Assembly (NCBI GenBank): GCA_025454395.1
Contig: JALOOM010000008.1
Location: 1-64,000 of the forward strand
Reading direction: 5' to 3'
Length of the DNA: 64,000 bases
DNA from: Elainella sp. Prado103
GTDB taxonomy: Bacteria; Cyanobacteriota; Cyanobacteriia; Elainellales; Elainellaceae
Shown: in pieces, positions 1-8,980 of the stretch
How the letters are laid out: the number at the start of each line of letters is the position of its first letter
How positions within the stretch are numbered: the stretch's first letter is position 1
The notes under the pieces: generated by a model
The model's database searches: none
The model's input: only the letters and a program-made list of their open reading frames with translations
Told to the model about the DNA's origin: nothing
Position numbers and translations under genes: made by a program

Positions 1-120
1 ATGCAGAAATCGATGGGGAGGATCAACCACTGCCAGATCGATCGAACTCACTCAAGAAGATCCGCAAAAAGGGTAAAATTTTGTTGATTTTCATGTCGGC
101 TGTTAACCAACTGATGGTGT
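1..120. other. Left-edge sequence, possible end of an upstream gene
   Basis: No gene can be assigned. Frame 2 is open from the edge to a TAA at 74-76 and could be the last 24 codons of a rightward gene. Frame 3 is open from the edge to about 219, but it overlaps the next gene. Neither reading is recognisable. Confidence 0.2.
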
Positions 121-1530
121 TTGTTCGGTTCGTTAAACTGCCCGATCGCTGCCACAACGGAGGACAAAGCCCTGACTACGCGAGTGATTCTGGTTCGCCA
201 CGGAGAAAGTACATTTAATGCAGAGCGCCGCGTGCAGGGTCATTGCGACCTATCGCGCCTGACTGAAGCGGGGCAAGCAGGGGCTCAACAGGTTGGGATC
301 GCCCTTCAAGATCTCACTTTTGCCGCCGCCTACAGTAGCCCATTGCAACGTGCTCAAGAAACGGCTGAGTTGATTTTGTCTAGTTTGAGGGCTGGCAGTG
401 CGCCGCCGCTCCACCTGCGGGATGATTTAAAAGAAATTAACTTAGCTGAGTGGGAAGGCTTAACCTTTGATCAGGTCGAAGCCCAGTTTCCGGAAGGCTT
501 TCGCTGTTGGCGCGATCGTCCCCAAGCGCTGACAATGACTCGGACTACCGCCACCGGCTCAGAAGCGTTCTACCCCGTTGCCGATCTCTACGAACAGGCG
601 CGGCAGTTTTGGCAAGCCGTTTTGCCGCAGCACAACAACGAAACCATTCTGATCGTGGCCCATAGTGGCATCAACCGTTGTTTGATCAACACGGCGATCG
701 GGCTGGGCACCGAACATTATCAATCGTTCCACCAGTCTAACTGTGGCATCTCGGTATTAAATTTTGCCGGCGAACTGGGCGATCCCGTGCAGTTAGAATC
801 GATCAACCTGACGGCTCACCTGGGAGAACCCCTCCCCAAACGCCGCAAAGGGCAAACTGGGCCCAGATTCCTGCTAGTGCGTCATGGCGAAACAGAATGG
901 AATCGGCAAAAACGCTTCCAAGGGCAAATTGATGTGCCCCTCAACGATCAAGGGCGCATACAAGCCAAGCAAGCCGCCGATTTTCTGGAAAAAATTGCCA
1001 TCGATCGCGCCGTCAGTAGTCCTATGCTGCGCCCAAAAGAAACCGCCGAAATTATCTTGCAGCCCCATCCAGAGGTGACTCTAGCGCTGAATGCTCTGCT
1101 CTGTGAAATTAGCCACGGGCTCTGGGAAGGCAAACTAGAAGCCGAAATTGAGGCTGAATATCCTGGTGATCTACAACAGTGGCAACAAGCTCCCGAAACG
1201 GTACAAATGCCCGAAGGCGAGAACCTCCAGCAAGTGTGGCAGCGGGCCGAAACCGCTTGGCAGCAAATTCTCCAAGCAACGCCTGAGCACATTACTGATC
1301 GCCCTGTCACCACCCTGGTGGTAGCCCATGATGCCGTTAATAAAGCCCTGCTCTGTCTCCTGATCGGCCAAGATCCGAGTCAGTTCTGGGTGTTCAAGCA
1401 AGGCAACGGTTCGGTGACCGTGATCGATTATCCCCATGGGATCGATCGTGCCCCGGTGATTCAGGCCATGAATATTACCAGCCATCTCAGCAGTGGGGTA
1501 CTCGACAAAACAGCAGCCGGAGCCCTCTAA
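121..1530 (+). CDS. Two-domain histidine phosphatase (phosphoglycerate-mutase family)
   Basis: Two histidine-phosphatase (GpmB-like) domains are fused head to tail. Each has the phosphohistidine signature, RHGES near residue 27 and RHGET near residue 255, and each has a second catalytic histidine in an IVAH/VVAH motif (IVAHSGINRCL and VVAHDAVNKAL). Both active sites look intact. Cyanobacteria commonly carry this double-domain protein, usually annotated phosphoglycerate mutase; the true substrate is unproven. The start is uncertain. The longest frame opens with TTG at 121. The only good Shine-Dalgarno (GGAGG, 159-163) lies 8 nt before an in-frame CTG at 172, which would give MTTRVILVRHG, a typical start for this family. 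A GTG at 184 is a third choice. An in-frame stop lies at 112-114, so the start cannot be further upstream. Confidence 0.85.
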   Translation: MFGSLNCPIAATTEDKALTTRVILVRHGESTFNAERRVQGHCDLSRLTEAGQAGAQQVGIALQDLTFAAAYSSPLQRAQETAELILSSLRAGSAPPLHLRDDLKEINLAEWEGLTFDQVEAQFPEGFRCWRDRPQALTMTRTTATGSEAFYPVADLYEQARQFWQAVLPQHNNETILIVAHSGINRCLINTAIGLGTEHYQSFHQSNCGISVLNFAGELGDPVQLESINLTAHLGEPLPKRRKGQTGPRFLLVRHGETEWNRQKRFQGQIDVPLNDQGRIQAKQAADFLEKIAIDRAVSSPMLRPKETAEIILQPHPEVTLALNALLCEISHGLWEGKLEAEIEAEYPGDLQQWQQAPETVQMPEGENLQQVWQRAETAWQQILQATPEHITDRPVTTLVVAHDAVNKALLCLLIGQDPSQFWVFKQGNGSVTVIDYPHGIDRAPVIQAMNITSHLSSGVLDKTAAGAL

Positions 1531-1610
1531 CTGCCATTCAGAGCTGTCCTGCTCCTAGACTACTGCCCTTTCTCCAGATTGCTGGATCGATCAGATTGAG
1601 AGTCGCCTTT

Positions 1611-2882
1611 ATGCCCCGTGAATTGCTCCGTCAAGTTCGCTTACTGGATCCTCTCTCCCAGACCGATCGGGTTGCCGATGTGTTAGTTGAAGATGGGGTA
1701 ATTCGGGCGATCGAATCCACTCTGGAAGGGATCGATGCAGCAATCCGGGATTGTGCCGGATCTGTGTTGGCTCCTGGCTTGATCGATCTGTACAGCCGCT
1801 CAGGAGAGCCCGGATTTGAGGATCGAGAAACGCTGGACTCGTTGCAAGCGGCAGCAGCGGCTGGAGGGTTCACCCAAGTGTGTCTGTTACCGACCACCCA
1901 ACCCGCGATCGACCAGCCGGCCATGGTGTCCTGGCTCCATCATCGGCAAAAACTTCACTCGCCCAAACTGCACTGCTGGGGAGCATTGACGATCGGAGCC
2001 CAGGGTGAACAGATGACAGAATTGGCTGAACTCGCCACCAGTCCGATTATCGGCTTCGCAGATGGGCGACCCCTGCAAAATTCCGCCCTGCTGCGCCGCT
2101 TGTTGGAATATGGTCAGGCGATTGGTAAACCCATCGGGCTTTGGTGTCACGATCGCAGCTTGGCCGGAGACGGAGTGATGCGCGAGGGGAGTGAAGCCTT
2201 ACGCTTAGGGTTACCAGGTATGCCGGTGATGGCTGAAACCGCACCCCTGGCTGCGCTGCTAGAATGCGTGGCTGAGCTGCCTGTACCGATCCACCTCATG
2301 CGGGTTTCGACAGCGCGATCGGTTGAACTGATTCAAACAGCCAAAGCCCAGGGATTACCGATCACCGCCAGCACCACCTGGTTGCATCTCCTCCTGGATG
2401 TGACCGCCATCCAATCCACCTATGATCCCAGCCTCCACCTCAACCCACCATTAGGCAATCCCACCGATCGAGCCGCGCTGATTCAGGGACTCCGATCCGG
2501 CGTTTTAGATGCCATTGCCATTGATCACAGCCCCTACACCTATGAAGAAAAAACCGTTTCCTTCGCCGAATCTCCCAGCGGTGCGATCGGGCTAGAGTTG
2601 GCTTTACCGCTGCTATGGCAAACATTTGTGGAAACCGGAGCTTGGACAGGGCTCGATCTCTGGCAATTTCTCAGCATTAAACCCGCCCAATGTTTGCAGC
2701 AGCATCCCTTGAACTTAGCCGTTGGAGCTACTGAATTCATTTTGTTCGACCCCCAAGCGACCTGGCAGGTTTCTTCAGCCACGCTGCAATCTCGATCGAG
2801 CAACACCAGTTGGCTGGAGCAGACGATACGCGGACGAGTGCTCCAAACCTGGATCGCTGAACCATCGCTGAACCATCGCTGA
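1611..2882 (+). CDS. Dihydroorotase-like protein, metal site degenerate
   Basis: Amidohydrolase of the class I dihydroorotase family, about 423 residues, the usual length. Family landmarks are present: GLIDLYSRSGEPGFEDRE, GVMREG, RVSTARSVELI, and AIDHSPY for the usual TDHAPH. The residues that bind zinc in active enzymes are mostly gone: the HxH after GLID is YSR, the histidine before VST is arginine, and the TPHHL-like motif reads TWLHL. It is therefore probably inactive as a dihydroorotase. In some bacteria inactive homologues (PyrC') act as structural partners of aspartate carbamoyltransferase; a similar role here is inference. ATG at 1611 was chosen over an in-frame TTG at 1596. The last codons lie in an 11-bp tandem repeat that runs past the stop. 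Confidence 0.8.
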   Translation: MPRELLRQVRLLDPLSQTDRVADVLVEDGVIRAIESTLEGIDAAIRDCAGSVLAPGLIDLYSRSGEPGFEDRETLDSLQAAAAAGGFTQVCLLPTTQPAIDQPAMVSWLHHRQKLHSPKLHCWGALTIGAQGEQMTELAELATSPIIGFADGRPLQNSALLRRLLEYGQAIGKPIGLWCHDRSLAGDGVMREGSEALRLGLPGMPVMAETAPLAALLECVAELPVPIHLMRVSTARSVELIQTAKAQGLPITASTTWLHLLLDVTAIQSTYDPSLHLNPPLGNPTDRAALIQGLRSGVLDAIAIDHSPYTYEEKTVSFAESPSGAIGLELALPLLWQTFVETGAWTGLDLWQFLSIKPAQCLQQHPLNLAVGATEFILFDPQATWQVSSATLQSRSSNTSWLEQTIRGRVLQTWIAEPSLNHR

Positions 2883-2893
2883 ACCATCGCTGG
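2853..2893. repeat. 11-bp tandem repeat across a stop codon
   Basis: The unit ATCGCTGAACC is repeated about 3.7 times. Because 11 is not a multiple of 3, successive copies read in different frames, and the TGA that ends the dihydroorotase-like gene comes from the repeat itself. Gain or loss of a copy would change that protein's C-terminus. Confidence 0.85.
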
Positions 2894-3014
2894 GTAATCA
2901 TTGCGACCAGTCCAAGCAATAGGGATCTCAAGGCGGCACTTTTAAGATAGAATTGCGGCTCAAACCCCTGACCGTCAACCAAACTGCTTAGCTCCCCACT
3001 CACCGGAGGTTCAG

Positions 3015-5915
3015 ATGGAGTTTTGGGAATTTCTGATCCAAAAGGAAGGCGACCGCTCCTGGTTACCTCTGGAATCTCCCAGCACCGAAATTCTGGAAGG
3101 GCGATACCGCATTGTGGCCCGATCGAGCCGAATTAGCACTTCAACTGAAATTCGCATCACCTACTACGCTACCCACGAAGTTCCCCCCGTGCAGCGAGTA
3201 CGCAAGCGATCGAGCCAAACCAACGCCAATGGATTAGTGGTAATTGTGCCCTTCACCCGGTTGCAGCCTGGAGTTTGGGAAGTCCGTTGCACCAGTGATG
3301 TGATGGCAGAAATGCTGGGCGATGCTTGGCAGCATATCCTGCAATTGGAAGTCTTGCCGCAAGAGTCTGAGGTGGAAAGCTGGTCAGATGATTGGTCAGG
3401 CACTTCCGTTGAGTCGATCGCACCACCACTCTTTGGCTCCAGTGTCGCGCCCAATTTAGTCAGGCTCGATCAAACCCATGGGGATCTCCAGCCTGTGTTT
3501 CAGGCAGAGGCCTCATCGGTTACGCCCAGTCAACTCGAAAACCAGCCCGAAAGCCGAACCGAAAGCCAGCCCGCAGCCGAATTGTCTCCCGTCCCATTCA
3601 ATCCCACGGTCGATCCGGAACAAGCTGCTCTTGCTGGCACCCTGCCCCTATCTGACGATGACGATCCCGCTCGCCCGGTTGAAGCACCTGAGGCACTACC
3701 CGCTCAGTCCGGCTCAGATTCTTCTACCGAGGCTGATCCCGTCACGGCAGCGATGGCAGAGATCTGGCAATCGGTTGAGCAGGTTTCGCAACAGGTAGTT
3801 GATTCAGCATTTAGCGAGTTTAGAGATCTGACCGAACTTGAGCCTAGCCCTAGCTCAGAATCCAGCCTGCCTATGGCATCCCCTGCCGATCGGTCGATCG
3901 CCAACTTAGAACCGGGTCAAACCTTTGAGATGGCAGCCGTTCCAACCATCGGGTTACCCATGCTGCAAGTGGTATTGGAGCGGGAAACCCTGGTGATCGA
4001 ACGGGGCGAGCCGCTTCTATTAGTCGGCAGGCTAGAACTTGCCGCCGGATCATCCCCAGAAGACCCCACAGCCCTCAGCCATCCCCCTCGGATGACAAAA
4101 CTCCAGGTGCGCCTCTACGATCCCCAAACTTCCCAGATCTTGATGGATGAGGTGCATTCGATCGATCAGTGCATCCCACCGTTTCCCTTCTCTGGCGTGG
4201 TCACCCTACCAGCCCATTATCAAACCTATCTGGTGCTGGGCGAGATTTTGTTTCAAGGCATTGATGCCTCGGGTACTGAGCGTGTTCTGGCCAATCGCTC
4301 GTTCAATGTCACCACTGATCTACATGAGTTAATTGAGTCGATCGCCAACGATTTTCCCACCGGGGAAGCCCTCCCCCCCGAAGCCAGCTTGCCTGAAATC
4401 GCCGAACCCGTGCCTGCTGCGGAGTTAGATCGCCTGAGCCTGCAAGCACCTGCGGCCTTTCGTCGATCGACCCAAGCTCCACTGCCACCTCAGTTACGCC
4501 CAGCCAATCCCAGCCGTACCCATGCCTCATTGGAACTTCCCTCCTTCAGCTCGCCCTTCCCAGCAGAACCTGCCCTGAGCAGTGAACTTACGGTCGCTGA
4601 GCCCTCCATGAGGACAGTTGTTGAGCCGTCCCCAGCAGTTGAGCCCAACCCGGAACTCGTTCCTGCCCCAGCCAATGTCGAAACCCCGAATGTCGAAACC
4701 CCGAATATCGAAACCCCGATCGAGGCAAGGCTGGACAATCCGGTGGATCCAGTTGCTGACCCCTTAGCCGCTTCTCCCGAAATGGGAGTCCTCCGGGAAG
4801 ATGGCATCATTTCGACCACAGCGGCCGATCTGCAACTGGAGCAGCCCAGTCAACGAGCTCGCGAATCTATCCAAAAGTCCCTGCCAGAGATCGTGCGGCG
4901 ATCGTTACGGCTGGCAATTAAAGCACCCGCCGATTCTCAGGTGGCTCAACCCAGTTCGACGACTGAATCGCCCCATCCCCTCGATACTGCACCAGGCAAT
5001 CTCGATCCAGGCAATCTCGATCCGGGCGATCCCAATCAACTGATGCTCGATCCAGCCACCATTTATGACAGCACCGCCAGCGACTTGCTCTCCCCCCAGC
5101 TCACACCTGAAACTCAATCTCGTGAGATTGGCAAACGGCACGCAACGACTGAATCTACCGGGCTGATAGACGATCCAGCCGATCTGTTTTCAGCCTGGGA
5201 AACAGAATCTCCCCATGTTCCCTGGCACACCCCACCCCGACCTCGCCCGATCGATCAATCCACTGCCCCTGAAGATATCTCCTTTCGATCGCTCAACTTA
5301 CAAAATCGATTTTGGGCTAGGCTTCAGGCTCTGGCAGCCGATTCCAGCCATACCCTACCTGCCAGAGAATCCCACCATAATCCCACTGCCCTCCAGATTC
5401 GCAGCGCCACGGGGCTAGATTCTGCCCTCACCGCTAATGAGATTGTCGTGGAGGACGATCCTGCTCCCGTCGAACCGAGTGGAATCTCAGCGGATTCCCT
5501 GAGCGAATTACCCCCTCCCACTGAACCCACTGGCCCGTTATTACCTGAAGATGAACCCATTCCTACCCCGCGCCTGCAACTACCCACGGGAGAACTAACC
5601 GCCAGTCAACCCATTTTGGTCACTGTGAAGTTGCCTAGCCTGGAAGCCCGAGTTTACGTCAAGCTCTGGTTGCGCGATCGGCAAACCCGCACCATGATTG
5701 GCACACCTCGCTGGCTGATCGATTTTGTACCCGATGGTTTTGGCAACCAAATGGCTCGCACTGAAGTGGTCGTTCCGCCCGGTTGCTTAAAGGTACAGTT
5801 TGAAGCGATCACCATTGAAATTGCCAGCCAACGGGAAAGCGATAAAATCACCCTCACCCGTCCCGTCATTCCTCCCGATCTTTCTCCCTTGTCCCTGGAT
5901 GGGCTGGAAATTTAA
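3015..5915 (+). CDS. Large low-complexity protein with three conserved islands
   Basis: 966 residues, function unknown. A Shine-Dalgarno (GGAGG) sits just before the ATG at 3015. Three compact regions look structured: residues 1-120 (begins MEFWEFLIQKEGDRSW), about 315-440 (beta-rich, includes TKLQVRLYDPQTSQ) and about 855-966 (beta-rich, includes VYVKLWLRDRQTRT). The first and last may be immunoglobulin-like beta domains, by look only. Between them lie hundreds of residues rich in P, E, S, A and T. The linkers contain two 15-bp minisatellites that encode NVETP and GNLDP repeats. There is no signal peptide or clear membrane helix, so it is probably cytoplasmic. Composition suggests a long flexible scaffold; no catalytic motif was seen. 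Confidence 0.75.
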   Translation: MEFWEFLIQKEGDRSWLPLESPSTEILEGRYRIVARSSRISTSTEIRITYYATHEVPPVQRVRKRSSQTNANGLVVIVPFTRLQPGVWEVRCTSDVMAEMLGDAWQHILQLEVLPQESEVESWSDDWSGTSVESIAPPLFGSSVAPNLVRLDQTHGDLQPVFQAEASSVTPSQLENQPESRTESQPAAELSPVPFNPTVDPEQAALAGTLPLSDDDDPARPVEAPEALPAQSGSDSSTEADPVTAAMAEIWQSVEQVSQQVVDSAFSEFRDLTELEPSPSSESSLPMASPADRSIANLEPGQTFEMAAVPTIGLPMLQVVLERETLVIERGEPLLLVGRLELAAGSSPEDPTALSHPPRMTKLQVRLYDPQTSQILMDEVHSIDQCIPPFPFSGVVTLPAHYQTYLVLGEILFQGIDASGTERVLANRSFNVTTDLHELIESIANDFPTGEALPPEASLPEIAEPVPAAELDRLSLQAPAAFRRSTQAPLPPQLRPANPSRTHASLELPSFSSPFPAEPALSSELTVAEPSMRTVVEPSPAVEPNPELVPAPANVETPNVETPNIETPIEARLDNPVDPVADPLAASPEMGVLREDGIISTTAADLQLEQPSQRARESIQKSLPEIVRRSLRLAIKAPADSQVAQPSSTTESPHPLDTAPGNLDPGNLDPGDPNQLMLDPATIYDSTASDLLSPQLTPETQSREIGKRHATTESTGLIDDPADLFSAWETESPHVPWHTPPRPRPIDQSTAPEDISFRSLNLQNRFWARLQALAADSSHTLPARESHHNPTALQIRSATGLDSALTANEIVVEDDPAPVEPSGISADSLSELPPPTEPTGPLLPEDEPIPTPRLQLPTGELTASQPILVTVKLPSLEARVYVKLWLRDRQTRTMIGTPRWLIDFVPDGFGNQMARTEVVVPPGCLKVQFEAITIEIASQRESDKITLTRPVIPPDLSPLSLDGLEI
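4674..4718 (+). repeat. 15-bp in-frame minisatellite (NVETP)
   Basis: Three copies of AATGTCGAAACCCCG, the third with one change, encode NVETP-NVETP-NIETP inside the 966-residue protein. Confidence 0.85.
4992..5036 (+). repeat. 15-bp in-frame minisatellite (GNLDP)
   Basis: Two identical copies of CCAGGCAATCTCGAT and one diverged copy encode GNLDP repeats in the same protein. It is unrelated in sequence to the array 300 bp upstream. Confidence 0.8.
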
Positions 5916-6058
5916 GGCCTCATGCTTTCTGAGAACGGCAGGCCAACCGTTTAGGTAACCACACAGTTGTTAAAATTTCTTAGCAGTCAGGCATTTGCCC
6001 TCAATTCACAGTAAATTTGGCTCTAGAGTTCGTTACTTTAACGAGGAGAGTCAAATCA

Positions 6059-6175
6059 ATGGCAGCATCGTTCTTGCCCTCGATTCTAGTTCCGATCATC
6101 GGTTGGGTTTTCCCAGCGGTGACCATGGCATTTTTGTTTATTTACATTGAGCGTGAAGACGCGAACGGAATTTAA
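6059..6175 (+). CDS. psaI: Photosystem I reaction centre subunit VIII (PsaI)
   Basis: A 38-residue protein with a single transmembrane helix: [17 protein letters not shown], then [17 protein letters not shown]. Length, helix position and the IYIE ending match PsaI, a small thylakoid subunit that packs against PsaL where photosystem I monomers meet. A good Shine-Dalgarno (GAGGAGAG) lies about 8 nt before the ATG. psaL follows 46 bp downstream on the same strand, the usual cyanobacterial pairing, so the two are probably co-transcribed. The gene is short but fully supported by its sequence and its neighbour. Confidence 0.95.
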   Translation: MAASFLPSILVPIIGWVFPAVTMAFLFIYIEREDANGI

Positions 6176-6221
6176 GCCAAATCATTAAAGAAATCGCTTT
6201 TGGATAAGGAGATCACTTAAC

Positions 6222-6725
6222 ATGACCATGCCATCAAAAGCCAACACTGAGGTAGTTCAACCCGCTGGCGATCCTCAAATTGGCAATCTTGCGACCCCCA
6301 TCAATTCCTCAGGCTTCACCAAGGCGCTGATCAACAACCTGCCTGCTTACCGGACAGGACTTTCTCCCCAACGTCGGGGGTTAGAAATTGGGATGGCGCA
6401 TGGCTATCTGCTCTTTGGCCCCTTTGCGTTTACCAGCCAATTCCGGAACACAGGTGTCTCTGATGTGGTTGGGTTGATCGAAGCGGTCATCCTCGTCGTT
6501 ATTCTCACGGTTTGCCTCTCGCTCTATGCTGGATCGGGCCCCAGAAAACCCATCAGCACGGTGACCACCCCCAACCCACCGGCTAGCCTGGAATCGTCCG
6601 AAGGTTGGAGCGAATTCGCTGGTAGCTTCTTGATCGGTGGAATCGGCGGTGCAGCATTCGCCTACATCATCTATGAAGTCTTCAAGTCTGGTGTGATGCA
6701 ATCCTTCGGTAACTTGGTGGGTTAA
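6222..6725 (+). CDS. psaL: Photosystem I reaction centre subunit XI (PsaL)
   Basis: PsaL, 167 residues, the usual length. It is a thylakoid protein with about three transmembrane segments that holds photosystem I oligomers together. Recognisable stretches are LINNLPAYRTGLSPQRRGLE near residue 37, GYLLFGPF near 65, and the C-terminal helix beginning FLIGGIGGAAFAYIIYEVF. AAGGAG lies about 10 nt before the ATG; a second ATG two codons on is possible. It sits directly after psaI and is followed by a strong intrinsic terminator, so psaI-psaL forms a closed transcription unit. Confidence 0.97.
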   Translation: MTMPSKANTEVVQPAGDPQIGNLATPINSSGFTKALINNLPAYRTGLSPQRRGLEIGMAHGYLLFGPFAFTSQFRNTGVSDVVGLIEAVILVVILTVCLSLYAGSGPRKPISTVTTPNPPASLESSEGWSEFAGSFLIGGIGGAAFAYIIYEVFKSGVMQSFGNLVG

Positions 6726-6768
6726 CCCCCCTGAGCGATCGACTCACTCGATCAAACCCAACTTCTAG

Positions 6769-6800
6769 AGAGGCATGAACGATCGTGCCTCTTTTGTTTT
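6769..6800 (+). terminator. Rho-independent terminator of psaI-psaL
   Basis: A 7-bp perfect stem AGAGGCA/TGCCTCT around a 10-nt loop, followed by TTTGTTTT, lies 45 bp after the psaL stop. Confidence 0.9.
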
Positions 6801-6833
6801 GCTTACACTATTCTGGGGGGTTCATTCTATTCT

Positions 6834-7211
6834 TTAGTTACATTCCAGCAGTCTCGCCGTAGGATACTTCGTCGCCAATTCGGACTGACGAGCCGGGTTA
6901 GGGCGACCATAGGTGGACAGGGTTTGGATGGTCTCACTGGGAGGCACAGGTGATAGAACTTCCTCACCCAGATCACTGAAGACAATAACCTGCTGAATTT
7001 TGAGATGCCCCTGTTGATGCTGACGATAGAGTTGCTCATATTGCTGAACTACTTGAACCCAGTCAGCCGGTGGACAGTAGCTCCGATCCACCAAGACTGC
7101 AATCACAGGGAGCGGCAACAGCAAGTTGATCATTAAACCAACCCCGACAAAACCGATCCAACTCAAACCCAGTGTTCTGAAAAGATTACGGTTTATTTTT
7201 CCCATCTCCAA
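6834..7211 (-). CDS. Small membrane-anchored unknown protein
   Basis: About 125 residues. One hydrophobic segment (roughly residues 14-40, includes WIGFVGVGLMINLLLPLPV) is followed by a soluble domain with the motif VIVFSDLGEEV. That motif resembles the third metal-site strand of VWA domains ('vvvfSDG'), so this may be a shortened VWA-like companion of the next gene upstream. A TTG at 7211 is preceded by a G-rich ribosome-binding stretch; an ATG at 7205 is the alternative. It lies 11 bp downstream of the VWA lipoprotein gene and is the last gene of a leftward set of three. Confidence 0.6.
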   Translation of the reverse strand: MEMGKINRNLFRTLGLSWIGFVGVGLMINLLLPLPVIAVLVDRSYCPPADWVQVVQQYEQLYRQHQQGHLKIQQVIVFSDLGEEVLSPVPPSETIQTLSTYGRPNPARQSELATKYPTARLLECN

Positions 7212-7222
7212 GCCATCCCCCC

Positions 7223-8980
7223 TTACAAATTCGTTTGGAATAATCCTCGCAAAAGTTGCTCTACCGTTTGGGGACTACCTGTTTGTACCGTGGATTCTCG
7301 CAGATTGGCGATCGCTTGCAGTTCTTGCTGATTGACCTCTCCATAGGCGATCGGGTAGATCCGGACATCCCCATGTTGCAAGATCGCCTGAATAGACTCA
7401 AAGTTGTAGCCCCGATTCACTTCTCCATCTGTGAGCAAGAGTAAAAAGTAACGCCCATTCGGATCGGTTTTCTTCTGCGCCATCAAGTCCGCTAAACCAA
7501 CCAACGTGGCATCATACATTGCCGTTGCCCCATCGGCTGTCAGGGAATCCACTGCCGCCAGGAGCCGTTTTTGCTGCATTTCATCAAAGGAGTCTAGCTT
7601 GACTAATCGCCGGGGTCGATCGCCAAAACTAATCAACCCAACATAATTGCCAGCATTGATCTGTTGCGTCGCGATCCGCAGACCTTCTTTCACGGCTGTG
7701 AGGCGATCGCCTTCCATTGATCCACTCGCATCGATCACCACCATCATATACACCGTGCGGCCGCCATCTTTGCGTTGCTTCCAGAAAGACTGTGCCGCTT
7801 CCAACACTTCCCCTGACGGAGCGGGGGGCAGCTTATTGAGTTTGGCATAGTCCGTTTGCCCAAAGCCTTTACCCGTCGCCAACCGCTGCATGGGGTCAGA
7901 TTGGGCGAAGTCAGCAAATTTTTGCAGCGCTTCCTGTTGAGCTGGACTATTCCAGGCAAACCCCACCAGTGGGCTATTGTGCAACACGCCAAAGGGGATA
8001 AAAGCAGTCTGGCTAAATTCTGGCAGGGTTTTCAAACCTACATAGTTTTGATATTCCAGCGGAAAGGCTTGCAGTTGGGTTCGATCGCGTACAAAAATAT
8101 CTCGTAGATCGGGAGCTGTCAGCGTGGTCACCAACACCTGCTGCTGAAAGGTATCAAATACCGAACTGACCTGTGGCGATTGCAGATCAGCGGCTGTCAG
8201 CGGTTTGCCGTCTTGATGATGTCCGGCAGCTCGCCAAAAAATGGTGTAAAGCAAATTGAGCGCGGTGGAGCTGGCATAGGGATTGGGATACCCGATCGTG
8301 ACATCCCCTGCCAGAATGGCATCCAACAACCGCTCAAAGGTGACGGTTCCCGTCGCAGCTAAGGATTGATAGGTTTTTTCGTCTACCACAAAGCCAGCAT
8401 GATTGGGCACTAACGCCGTCGCCACCGATTCCAGTTGCACCCCCTGTTTTTCCAACAGTTGTAGCCACAGATCATTGGCCGGCGTAAAGCCTGCGGGTTT
8501 GGCCGCTTGAGCAGCCAGCAATTGACTCGCCAACCCAGATGGAATGTTGCGAATCCCTACTTGAATCACTTGCCCCGAACTCACCTGCACTTGGCGAGCA
8601 TTGAAGGCATCCGCCACTTCCACCAACCACCGCTCATCTTCTCGTTTGGCATTCCCCTTTTCACTAGAGCTGTAAATTTCGAGATAAACCGTTTGAGGAT
8701 CAGTGCTCGGCTGCGCTCCATACAGCGGGTAATCTTCCACACGCGGCAAGGGTGCCGAGATTTGATCGATCGCATACTGGGACGCGATCCCATCTGACAC
8801 CAAAGCCTCCTCTACCGTAATGTTCGGCAACACTTGAGTTTGCAACACCTGCTCTGCACTGGCAAAAGAGTCTGCCTGGAAGACTTGACTGGTGGAACTG
8901 CCTCCACCGCAAGCGAGCAGCAAACTCAGACAAATCCCGAACAAAAACCACAAGCGAAACCGTTGCAGCAGCGTTTTCAT
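7223..8980 (-). CDS. Lipoprotein with solute-binding-like and VWA domains
   Basis: 585 residues. The N-terminus is a lipoprotein signal: MKTLLQRFRLW, a hydrophobic run and a lipobox ending LLLAC (Cys about 24). Residues about 60-390 resemble the extracellular solute-binding fold that often precedes VWA domains in such proteins. Residues about 405-585 are a von Willebrand factor A domain with a complete metal site: DASGS, GATAMYDAT and LLTDGEVNRG. It should be anchored on the outer face of the inner membrane and bind a partner through a divalent cation. Its stop overlaps nothing downstream; its start shares ATGA with the upstream gene 8977-9630. Function is unknown, but the architecture is a known bacterial one. 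Confidence 0.8.
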   Translation of the reverse strand: MKTLLQRFRLWFLFGICLSLLLACGGGSSTSQVFQADSFASAEQVLQTQVLPNITVEEALVSDGIASQYAIDQISAPLPRVEDYPLYGAQPSTDPQTVYLEIYSSSEKGNAKREDERWLVEVADAFNARQVQVSSGQVIQVGIRNIPSGLASQLLAAQAAKPAGFTPANDLWLQLLEKQGVQLESVATALVPNHAGFVVDEKTYQSLAATGTVTFERLLDAILAGDVTIGYPNPYASSTALNLLYTIFWRAAGHHQDGKPLTAADLQSPQVSSVFDTFQQQVLVTTLTAPDLRDIFVRDRTQLQAFPLEYQNYVGLKTLPEFSQTAFIPFGVLHNSPLVGFAWNSPAQQEALQKFADFAQSDPMQRLATGKGFGQTDYAKLNKLPPAPSGEVLEAAQSFWKQRKDGGRTVYMMVVIDASGSMEGDRLTAVKEGLRIATQQINAGNYVGLISFGDRPRRLVKLDSFDEMQQKRLLAAVDSLTADGATAMYDATLVGLADLMAQKKTDPNGRYFLLLLTDGEVNRGYNFESIQAILQHGDVRIYPIAYGEVNQQELQAIANLRESTVQTGSPQTVEQLLRGLFQTNL

